Source of the DNA: Diphasiastrum complanatum
Taxonomy: Eukaryota > Streptophyta > Lycopodiopsida > Lycopodiales > Lycopodiaceae
Direction: 5' to 3'
DNA length: 64,000 bases
Assembly (NCBI GenBank): GCA_029204225.1
Contig: CM055106.1
Span: 7,753,760 to 7,817,759 of the forward strand
Shown here: piece by piece, positions 36,903 to 48,154 of the stretch
How positions within the stretch are numbered: the first letter of the stretch is position 1
Layout of the letters: each line of letters begins with the position of its first letter
Position numbers and translations under genes: made by a program
The notes under the pieces: model-generated
Told to the model about the DNA's origin: nothing
Database searches by the model: none
What the model saw: the letters and a program-made list of their open reading frames with translations, nothing else

Positions 36903-37274
36903 GGGTGGTTTCACATGGAGTGGGGGGTAAGTTCGAAAGGCCCAAATACTCATCTTTGATTGGTGGAGCCACTCCAAGAGGCCCGCATTTGACAAGGGAT
37001 GAGAGCTGCCCTTAGGTGGCATTGAAAAGTTGCCAACTTTATGGTAACTCAAGATACCAGCGAGTACCTTGGGCCTCTTGGAGTATTGGGAGTAAGTGAT
37101 GGGCCCTTTACCTCCCCTCAAATCAAAAGCATAAGTACCTCATAATTTGATTTTCAACAATAAGTGCTTTGCCCTCCAAATGAAAGGGGCTTTCACATGG
37201 AAGGACGTGGGTTTTCAAATTGGGGATAAGTGCATATTTTGAATGGCCCTTGACTCTTTCATGTGAAACCACCC
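36903..37274. mobile_element. Candidate MITE with 15-bp terminal inverted repeats
   Basis: GGGTGGTTTCACATG at 36903-36917 is matched by its exact reverse complement at 37260-37274. The 372-bp segment has no coding capacity and repeats TTTCACATGGA internally near 37190. A target-site duplication was not found, so it may be a decayed element or an unrelated inverted repeat. Confidence 0.5.
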
Positions 37275-37774
37275 TTTGAGGCCACTTACGTGAGACTTAA
37301 CCCTAGGTGGCACCTGATGTGGCAAAATGGATGCCAACATGGATTAAGACCAATTGATGCGGAGGTCCCCACAAATTTTCACTCAACTCGTCCACCAACA
37401 GTAAGTGGTAGGACCTTTGTGCCATGCCCAAATGCCCAATGAAGTAAAGCACCACATCATCCAAATTCAAAATTAGTCACTTGCCCTTGCCCCGACATTA
37501 GAGCACGTGGACATTAGAGTGATGCACCTATTGATGCGTGGGGTAAGTTCATGTTTTGAAATGAACTCGCATAGCTTGACTCTCCAACCTAAAAGTCTAA
37601 ATCACAAGTGTTTAGAAACAATGCTTCAATTCTATGTTTGAAAGGTAATCATGACATTTATGAGTCCTTCAACTGGCAAAATGAAAAGAAGCTCTTTCAA
37701 ATTCCAAGCTAAGCCATGGCATATGGATTAGCAAGTCAGATGTCCATTTCCAAACTTCAAAGGCAGTTGGGTGG

Positions 37775-37811
<37 letters not shown>

Positions 37812-38518
37812 TTAATTAGCCTAAATGCTCAGCATGGCTTTTAAACATTTCTGGACTCGAGATATCAAAGATACGCCCCTTGAAACACGAACTTCCTCGG
37901 AGGCTTGGACTTGTACACATGATCTCATCTTGTGCCACAAGGATGCAAGTTTCAAGTTGATCACCAAAAAAAAGCATAAAGAGCTCCTTCACCATGTCTT
38001 TGAGTAGCACTCATCCACATTTGCTCCCCAAAAACACTAACCCTAGAGCAAATTAAAATCTCACTCTATGTCAATTTAGGGCATACGTGGCCCAATAGAA
38101 TGAGAGCTCTTTCTTCCTTTGCTCCTTGTTCTTCCACCAGATCCCAATTCCTTCGTAAACTTTCCCTATTCTCTCTTTCCGATCCTCCTCTCGCTTTCTG
38201 CAGCAAAATTCTTCATTCTTCTCCCTTTTGCGTCAGAGGATCGTATGAGGAAGCAATGGTGATGGCGATGGCGATGGCGATGGGGAGGGCGATGGAAGGG
38301 ATTGTTGGGTGGATTTGTTGGAAGCAAAGCAGAAGCGGGTGAATTGGCAAAGGAGGCAGTTGCGGGCATCATCAGGAAGCGCAGCGGAGGTTGAAGAAGA
38401 CGAGCTGGGTGCGTCTCAGTCGAGAGGCCGCGCGGCAGCGGCGCACAAGGGCTGGAGCTGGTGGCTGCTCCGCTCGAATGCACGTCCCCATCCGCATCCC
38501 ATCCGCCTCCTGCACGCT
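37275..38518 (+). promoter_or_regulatory. Presumed GRV2 promoter and 5' leader
   Basis: About 1.2 kb before the GRV2 start codon. Visible motifs are a (TC)n tract at 37779-37806 (plant core promoters often have such pyrimidine patches), a telo-box-like CTAACCCTAG near 38037, and CCAAT in GGCCCAATAG near 38089. No convincing TATA box was seen. Base composition rises sharply in GC from about 38250, as expected for a first exon. An upstream ATG at 38100 opens an 80-codon frame ending at 38342. Whether it is transcribed depends on the unknown start site. Confidence 0.45.
38100..38342 (+). other. Possible upstream ORF in the GRV2 leader
   Basis: An ATG-initiated 80-codon frame in a different frame from GRV2, ending 176 bp before the GRV2 ATG. 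It includes a GATGGC repeat (38262-38285) coding for alternating Met-Ala. It looks like no known protein. If within the mRNA it could lower GRV2 translation; if transcription starts downstream it is irrelevant. Confidence 0.3.
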
Positions 38519-38913
38519 ATGGATTTCGCCAATCGCCCCTCGCCATCTGCTTCTGCTTCCTCTGAAGCTGCCCCCATTGGGGAGGCCGCCACCTCCGCCT
38601 CGGCCACCGCCACCGCTGCTGCGGCTGCTGCTGCTGCTACTGAGGAGCCCGAGTACCTAGTCCGCTACATGGTGGTGAAGCATTCTTGGAGAGGCAAATA
38701 TAAGAGAATTCTATGCATTTCGCAAAATTGCATCGTAACCCTAGATCCAGCCACATTGCAGGTGACCAATTCGTGGGATGTTGCCACTGATTTCGAGGGG
38801 GCGGCGCCTGTGTCTAGCAGGGATGATCCACTGCAACAATACGCCCTTGAATTTACCATTAGCCTGCGCACTGATGGCCGTGGCAAGTTCAAGCACATCA
38901 AATTCTCCTCCAG
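38519..38913 (+). CDS. GRV2: GRV2 exon 1
   Basis: Encodes residues 1-131 plus two bases of Arg-132. After an Ala/Ser-rich, poly-Ala start (about residues 7-41, coded by GCC/GCT runs) comes the conserved PH-like strand set YLVRYMVVKHSWRGKYKRIL..ITLDP-like. The donor is CCAG|GTAGCT. The poly-Ala tract is unusual for the family and probably length-variable. Confidence 0.93.
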
Positions 38914-41900
38914 GTAGCTTCTTTCTTTCTCTCTTTCCTTCTTTCTCTCTCAATGTTTTTGTTTGTCACCCTTGGACAGATGCACCTCCTGAATCAAGGT
39001 TTTCTAGTTTGTCGCCCTTCAATGACATGTGAGAATTGGCCTTTTATTCAAGTGGGCAGAGCTTTCCAGTTTGTAATTTGGCTTTAAGCGCTGCTGCATA
39101 AGCCTAATAGAAAATTATCTCATTATTCTAATAAAAGTTTAATCCAAGTCTGCCACAAAGGCCTTGCCCTAAAGATGGTATTTTGTGAAAAATTTAGCTA
39201 AAAGGTGTTTATGTTCAGTCATGAATACTCATTTTGCGATATTTGGACTCATGCCCCCACTTTGCAAGAAAAATCAGTTTCATGTATGACCAAGACAAAA
39301 TTATCTACTATAGCCAGCCTCCAAAGTTCTAGGCAACTCCTTCACTGTTGACTCTTTCACAAATTACATTGACAAACTTGAACATGTAGTGTTGCCTTTG
39401 CTGCAAGTCAATGCCAAAAACGATCTTGATCGATCTTTAGGATGGTTGAAGCTGTGTCCAGAATAGGCTTTCCCCAGGCTTTCAGGCTAGAGCTGGCCCT
39501 TGGACTCTGCCTTTGGGCAGGGCCGAAAAGCCTTCACATATTTTTAACTATGTTGCTCCCAAGGGGCTGTGAAGGGTTTTTGTCACTCTATCCTAAATAC
39601 ATACCTTGTTACCTACAATTCAACAAAGACGTGCGTTTTGGTCCTATGGTTTCCCTAATCAGACCATTCTACATGTTTCTTTTCTATAGGTATGATCTTT
39701 TGCAGTTCCTATGCTTGATACCCTCTTTGTATTATGTATCCTTCCCTTATTTTAGGTGAAGACCTTATTACTTAAATCTAGACACTAATTCTGTTGCTGA
39801 TTAGTTGGGTTTACATTCACAGAATGCTAGTCTACATTTTTTTCTATAGGTATGACTCTTTTGCAATTTCTATGCTTGATACCTCTTTGCATTACGTATC
39901 ACTCCCTTATTTTAGGTTAAGACCTTATTACTTTCATTCAAGCACTGACTCTATTGCTGATGAGTTGGGCTTATATTCAGTCTCTTGCACAAAACTAATT
40001 ATACTTTCTATTACCTCTACTTCATGTTTTGTGAGGCACCGGATTAACATGGGCACCATTCTGGAATCTGTTAACAGTATGTTAAAGAACCCTGATGCTA
40101 ACCTTACCCATTTCACTTTTTCTTTTTATGCTGGTAGATATGTTTATTTGAACTTTGAAGCTTACAAGCAACATGTATTGATTATGCCTCACCATTGTAT
40201 TGATGTGATTTTGTTACGCAGGTTTCGGGTAGCAATCCTCACAGAGTTATCTAAATTTAGGCAGAGCAAAACCACCGGGCCTCGATCATTCCCCTCCCTC
40301 ACCGCTGATTTTCCGGTGCTTCATCTGCGACGACGATCCTCTGAATGGGCTCCGTATGTAGGTTTTCCTAAACCAACAAACAAACACAAACATTGTAGGT
40401 TTTACTTAGAAAGATGAGTATGCTAATTCTTTATTTGCAGTACAGGCTTGAAATTGAACGTGAATTGCCATATCTTAACTTTATTTTTAGTGTAGAAACA
40501 ACCTTGGAAGTTCAGTATGCCATTATGTGTTGTGAAAGATAACGATTATGGTAAGCAGCATAGCTGTGAGGATTATCACCCGGATGTGCATATTTGACCT
40601 TATTCATCACTTATAGTCACAGATTGGATTGTGCTAAGTTTCAATGAAATCCCGATTTGAAGTGTTCTGGATATTCACAATCTGAATGGAGAAGTTCTTT
40701 TACTTTTTATTTTTTCTAATTGAGAATTTGAGCCTTTTATTTAAAAAAGGGCAAATCTTTGAAACATTGAAAAATTCAAACTTTCTTGCTTTACAAAGAT
40801 TTGAACTTTGAAAAAAAAATTCGAATCGATTTGATCTAAGTCAAGTTGAATGACAGGAATTGTTCATTGGATCTCTTTTAGATCTATTCAACAACCAACC
40901 CTTTGGGGTTGAGGAAATCTACCCAATTCACACCACCTGAAGCTCTGCCACTCTGTCAACCACTAAGCACATGGGCTTTTTCTTCACATTAGGATTCTAG
41001 GTAGCTTTGGTTGACTGTTATCGCTGTCCTGTTAACTGCATTGTGAAATTTGCAAAAATTTAGAATACAATAAGATGCTCTATAATAGAGAATTATCTAC
41101 ATTGCAACTTACACTAATTAATGGATATGTTCAGTCTCAAACCAACCAAAACTTTGATAAAGTTGGTGAAGGATATCATAAGTATTCTTGAACACCTTTG
41201 TAAGATATATTAGGGTTATTGGAACCAAAGTAGATTTTCACCAAGGCTGGCTTAATAATTTGGCTTATTGAAAAGGATTGTGGATGAGATCTCATCACTT
41301 GCTAAACTTGTCATACTTTCTCAGCTTTCTTTGGAAACAGCTACACATTATTTGCATACGATTTTGTTTCAAAGCTTTGTAGGTGTCGTCGGATTGTTTT
41401 CCATTGTTCAGTTCCCCATCCCTAAAAAGTGGAAAAATGATAGAATTTTCCATTATTGTGTTTACTGGTCCTTGAGTTCCTGTTTAAAGAAAGCTAGAGT
41501 TTTTCCTCTTAAATCGAAGTCTTGATGACTCAAAAAACGTTTGTGGGCAGATTTGAGTCTTCAAATATCACTTACACAGTAAACGTTTAACGAAGCTCAT
41601 TAGTTTCAATTTTTTTTTTCTGGGTCAATTGTCAAACAGACTCTGAGAATCACAGCCTTGGGGGTTGAGGTTCGACACACCAAATCTGGAGACCTTCGTT
41701 GGTCCTTAGAGTATCAAGACATGGACTCCCCTGGCATTATTCTTCTTTCTGATGCATATGGAGGAAAAGGTGTTGAAGGAGGTGGCTTTGTGCTTTGTCC
41801 ACTCTTTGGTAGGAAGTGCAAAGCTTTTGTTGCTGCCTCAGGAGTGTCTAATGCTGCAATTCTGTCCAAGCTGGTATGTTCTTCAACAAAAATTTCTATA

Positions 41901-44900
41901 ACACTACATATTGCCATGGTTTGTTGCCTTGTGAAAATTTTCTCAAAAAATATTTTGTTTCCCTGAAAGCTGGGTGTTACGAGGCAGAGGAGTAAGAATG
42001 CATGAGTATCAGCAAAGAAGCTACAATCTTTCCTTGCCTCCAAGATTCAACATTGTGTATCAAAGTTTATTATAGAAAATCTACCTATAGTTAGTTATCT
42101 TAAGTTTACAGTTCTGCAACGACTGATTTTAAGCCTGATTGTTTGTTCAGACTAACCAAAATTGAAGGCTTGTCACAGCAACAAATCAGGGTAATGTTTC
42201 AAAATAATTGCTGGTTGCCAAGTACCATAGTTGCCAGTTCTGGAACGGAACGCGTTCCGTTCTGGTTGAATGTAGTCAATGAATCAGCAATTGAAAAATG
42301 GAATCCCTAGTATGTAGTTGAATCGAATCACTAATGCATAGTGCAACAGTCAACATACATGCTTCTAGGCAATTGCATTGTAACATATCGACACATCTAT
42401 GTGAGTTTCTGTTTGGCTCATTACACAAATAATGTACCCAAACACAAAAGTTGTGGGGAGAACAGGGAGTCTAAGAAAAGGTAACAAATTGGATTGCTCA
42501 CAGGTAGGTGCAGGAACACCCCCAAATGGGAATCAATGGATGTTGCATGACAGGAATTGTCGGAATATAGGAATCTTTGTGAGCTATATTGATTGACAAT
42601 TTTCAAAAAGATTGAACATTGTGAACAAGCAGAATGAAATTGGATTTGAAATAAGTAGACAATCATTTTTTTGGGAAATCACCAATCGCCTGTTTGAAAT
42701 CTATGTAGGAACATAAGTGATCAATCTGGAAACCCCTCAGAAAAAAATGCAATTTACAAAAAAAAAAAACTGCAAATCATACTACAATAATTGATTGGCG
42801 CTATTGCTTAGGAGATTGGCCCTTCATCAAATTGATAGAAACTTACTTCTTATATTTTATCAAAAAAGAAAAGCTAGTATTGTTACATTAGGACATCATA
42901 AAATTGAATATCAAGTGCTACATTTTAGGTTCTCATTGGTCACAGTAAGCCAGGAATCCTGACCAGCTTTTCTTCAATGACAGACTAGCATGGCGAAATC
43001 ATGTGTTGGAAGTACAGTAGTTCTTGATACTTCACAGACGATTGGTGCTTCCGAGTTTTTGAAGCAGAGAGGTAACTAACTGGAGATTTTTTATGTATCT
43101 ACTTGGATTCTCTAGTTTGGCATACATATGAATTTGATACTTCCATTTTTGTTCCTGAACAAGTCCATTGATTTTTGTTATTGTTGAAACAGCACTGGCT
43201 GCAGTAGGTGCTGAAGAAACACCGATTGGTGAGTGGGCTGTCACAAGGATTAGATCTGCTGGTCATGGCACTGTGCGTGAATTGGGTTTAAGCTCAGGAT
43301 TAGACCTCAAAGGCAGTCTTGGTAGCAGTGGTGACATTGTTTACAGACAGCTTGTCTTGACCAAGAGCTCCTTAGTAGAGCGAAGACCAGAAAATTACGA
43401 GGTAACTTTTAGTCTTGTCTTCCTGTTGAGCTCTATTTTGGTAATTTGACGTGCTGGAATCTTATTTCATGTTCTTTCATCATAAGCTCACGTGTGTCGA
43501 ATGGCTTCTGCTATTGAACAAGGCAAGCAATCTGCCTGGCTTCATTTGCTTGGCTTTGCTTTTAGTGCTAGTCTTGATTATGTGCAGAATCTACCCTTCA
43601 TCTTTGAATTGAGTAGGGATGTTGTAGCATGCAGTCCATGCTGTATAAGATACTTGTAGTGGGCTTTACAATGTTAAAAGACTGATTTTCTTTTTTGTTA
43701 TTTTTGTTTAGCATCCTACATTTGACATCAATGTATGTTAAATGTGCCTCAGTGAGGCTCGTGCATTGCAACACAAAATCATAACAAGCTTTCACCCCTT
43801 CTTCCTTCCACGCATATATAGATATTGTGCTTCATTTGAAATGCATAGGCACATGAATGCTTAGAATGCGGGACTTTTGTTAAAATTTTTGGTCCTACAA
43901 TGTTGCCAAACATTTAAGAATGGCTTTGCTCCCCATTCTCCAAGCTTGTCCATGTAAGTTATGTACAGATTCACGCTTATAGCATCACATAAAGCATGGA
44001 AAGACTATAATCGACGAGCAATGAACAAGCTCCTTCAAGAGTAGCACAAATCATCAACAATAATTGTGGACAAAGCCCTACAAGCAATCTAACGAGTTCT
44101 CCCACGAAGAGCTGAAGCATCTCAATAATCAAAATATAATAAATGTCCCTAATCCCAATTTATGGTTCTCTAGAGAACCATTAAGGAACCTTTCAGGAAA
44201 CCCTAATGGCATTATTCGAAAAGCAACGGTGGCAAGACTTCTGGAGGGAAATAATGTGCCCAATCGCTCTATGCCCTGTATGTAAGAGGCCTCATAGATC
44301 TACGCATCCTTAACACTCCCACACATAAAATCATTGCTCTCAATGTGGCCTTATAAATGAATACTGAAATTAATTATTCGTATAGGTACTTTGCTTGTTG
44401 CGAGGCACAAGTACAATTGTTTGTCATTTTCTTTTTAGAGGTTATTCTCAGTATTGAAATTGGACGAGTCACATACAATATTGTTTGTTTCATTTGGTAC
44501 TGTAGGAGCTTGTGCTTTCCATGGTAAAGTTCAACAATCAACAAAGTCTATGTTGTGTCGTTTCCTTTTATTCGTTGACTTAGCATCCAAAAAGAATTTG
44601 CATGAGTTTAGTGATCAACAAGCTTTTTATCGTGTCGTGTTCTTTTAATTTTTTGAACTTTGATTTGCTTGATGCCGGTCATGGTGCTATTGTGTTTAGT
44701 AAGATAGACTTGAAGAGTGGGTATCAGTAGGTTAGAGTTCGTGAAGAGGATGTTCGTAAAACTGCCTTCCGAACTTGGTTTGGTTACAACTACATTCATG
44801 ATGTGGGTGAATGATGTACTCAGACCGTATATGGGTAAGTTTGTTATAAACTTCATTGATGATATTTTGACTTACAGTGCAGGTGAGGCCAAGCATGTGA

Positions 44901-47900
44901 CCCACCTTAGAACTGTGTTGTCTACTATGGGGGAAAGCAAATTGTTTGCTAATGCAAGAAAAGAGTGAACTTTTTTAAAAAGGAAATTGAGTATCTAGGT
45001 CATATTGTGACTGTTGATGGAGTAAGACCGGATCCTAAGAAAGTTGTTGTGATCGTTGCGTAGCCTGTGCCAGCTAATTTGATAGCATTGAAGTCTTTTC
45101 TTTTATAGAAAATATGTTAAAGATTTCTCCCGTATTGCTGCACCTTTGACAGATTTAACTCAAAAGAACAAGTTCGGTGAGTGGACTGAATTGCAGCAAG
45201 CAAGCTTTGATCAATTAAGCAAGCTATCACTGAGTGCGTCACTCTAAAAATTGTTGACCCTCTAAAACCCTATATTCTTGATACGGATCTGAGTGACATT
45301 GTTGTGGGGGCAGTGTTGATGTAGGAGGGAAGGCCTGTAGCCTTCGAGTGCAAGAAGCTCACCTCGACACAACGAAATCTGACCTGTAAATTGTAAATTG
45401 TAAATATTAAAATGGCTCACACAGGCCTGTGGTGTTTTGTAAGAAAATGTAAATAGTAGGTTTTTGGCAACTTGTTGACCTGCTTATATTTGATATAGGG
45501 TACTAGGTCTTAATTTAGAGGCTGCTGTACTGATCTCCTAAAGTAGGAGTTGATTGGACGTGCCATATACTCATTGGGACACTTGGTCCAGTGCATGAGT
45601 TGCACGGGTCGGACGGTCCTCCTACTTGCCAATGTGTCAGGGTACTGCCAAGTGACAAGTGTTGATTGTGCATGGGGCTTGCCATGTGTTGACGTGAGGA
45701 AAGGGTTAGGGTCATAGTTGCAGCGAATCGCGATTCGCTGGGTCCGCGATTCTGCGAATCGCAGTTTTGAACCCATAATCGTAAAAAAGGAAAAAGAAAA
45801 AAAAGACCCCGGCCCCGACGGTAAGGCCTCTTCATGATTTGGCCTTCCAACTCTCTGAGCGAAAACACACTTTTTGGTGGTTCGCATCCCCTTGGTCCTT
45901 TGGCTCTCTCAGATGGTGGTCGTGACTATATAACTACCACATTGTGAGGCATTCATTAGTAGTTGGAGCATTATGTTATTGTGTAGATTAGTCATCCAGA
46001 GTCTATTCTAAATCGCCATTGAAGCCCTTCTCCAGGGTGCATGGTTGGATAGCACCATCATATGTACTTGCTTTATTATAATCAGAATTTCAGATTCATG
46101 TTCATTGTTTCTTGTCTACACTAAATTCCGTTGTCAATTATAATAGGATCAATGCACCTAAATTGGACCATCCTGCACCCGAAATAGTCGGCAAACTACA
46201 CAGTAATAATGCTCTTAATCAGAGCTTTCATCTGATACCCATATTGCCTAAAATAATTTCAAAAAAAAAAACGATTCTGCACGATTTTGGTTTTTTTCCG
46301 AATCGCGATTTAGAATCGTGGTGCAACTATGGTTAGGGTTAAGTGGGTGCTTAAGAATTATGTGTAAGTGAGCCTAGAGAGAGGCGTTGCTCATCATAGT
46401 CTATGCAGCAGGTGGCTGGGAAAAGACTTAGTAGCAGTCCTCTTATGTGTTTATGCTTGTAACTTGATATGTACTTTTAGGAAAAATCAATAAAGTGGAT
46501 ATTTGGTGCCTACTTTAGTGTGCTTTGGGTTGAATTCTAATAGCTTTGTGATAGTTGTGCTCTTGGCCTAACGTGTCTCTGCTGTGAGTGTGCTACCGGC
46601 CGGGTCTAACATGCCCTATGGTGGTATGAGATGGGGCATCGGGGGGTGCATCTGATGATGACATGGCAGGTGATGTGTCTCTCTCCCCAGTCATGCTAGG
46701 ACCTGCATCTGGGGGTGTGACACCAACAACTGATGATGTTGATGGTCTTGAGGGCTCTGATGAAGTGGTAGAAGACCTAGGTGCCGCTGCACGTGCGGCA
46801 GGAACTAACTGACTGTCATGGGTACTTGCCCCTCTGTGGCTAGGCCCTGCACCTGTATCCCCTCTATGGCTAGGCCCCGCGCATGTATCGCTTGCATGGC
46901 TAGGCCCTGCACCCTGGACCTGTGAGCTCTGTCCTTGCTGTTGGAAAAACCTTTGTGATTGTCTCAGTGGCTAGCTAGCTAACCCATCATGGCCGTATGT
47001 CTCTCGAAGCCTCTCTACCTCAGCATCTGTAATGGCGCTGCACACTGATATACCCATGGCCCGCCCATCTGGCCTGGTCAATCATAACAAATGGGCCCTG
47101 ACCTTGGTGAGTGACCCAATGAACTCAAAATTGCAATGAAAGCATCTCTATTTGCGGGCACTTGAACCATGGGATGTAGACACACTGCCCACATGCCCTT
47201 GCCAACAACCATCATGGTGTCGATGTGACCTATCAGCTACGGTGTCTGCAATCGCTCAAAGCTTTGGAAAATATACACAAACCATACAAAGATTCAGTAC
47301 GTTGCACAATGAATACTGCTCATTTTACAAATTAGGGCTTAACTGATGCGAAAAGCGAGCATGACACATAAGACATGCTAAACCGTGCCGTATGGGCCAA
47401 CAGAGAGTTCCAATTGTAAACATTGAAAAACATAGTCTAGCATCTTACAACACATCAATTAGATAAATATAGCTCCTTTCACAGATTAGGGCTAAAATTG
47501 ACACCAAAAAGTGAGCATGAGATTCATGAATTGACGTACGTGCCATAAAGACGAAAATTGACATTCCTAGCATTCTTGTAGGCATTTAGAAATACAGTGT
47601 AGCATCTAATGGCACCTCAATCTGACACCTATAGCCTATTTCACAAGGAGGGCCCATTAAAACACCAAAAGAGGGCACCACTCTCATAACTTCATGTACG
47701 TGCTGTAATGGCCTAAACCGACATTCTAGGCATTCCTGTAGGCATGAGGAAACACAATGTAGCACTTTACTTCGCTTCAATCTGACACTTACAGCTAGTT
47801 CTATACAATTTTTCAAATTAACATGTGTAGGCGAGAAAAACCTAGAATTGTAGATTTCTTGCTCCACACTCATTTCCCATGCCCGGCGCCGTGCCCACTG

Positions 47901-48085
47901 CATCCCCCTCGTTGAATAGATACTCGTAGCATGTTGGATTGCCGCAATTGGATGTGTATAAAAAAATTTGCCACTTCTTTTCTCCTCCAATAGTCATCAC
48001 CTACTGCCAAAAGAATTTGCAAATTTTATGTAAAATTCTTTTTGCATTCCGGAACGCGCACCCCCTGGAACATGTTCCGGTTGCT

Positions 48086-48154
<69 letters not shown>

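Noticed and set aside
38309-38518. Longer N-terminus for GRV2 beginning upstream of 38519
   Set aside because: The open frame upstream starts with GTG, not ATG; the first in-frame ATG is 38519, and homologues begin close to the EPEYL block.
38166-38953. Minus-strand open frames opposite GRV2 exon 1 and exon 8
   Set aside because: Shadow frames from GC-rich coding sequence; the + strand frame matches a conserved family.
46550-47350. Host gene or transposase in the GC-richer part of GRV2 intron 5
   Set aside because: No continuous frame or family motif on either strand; only a short tandem repeat could be supported.
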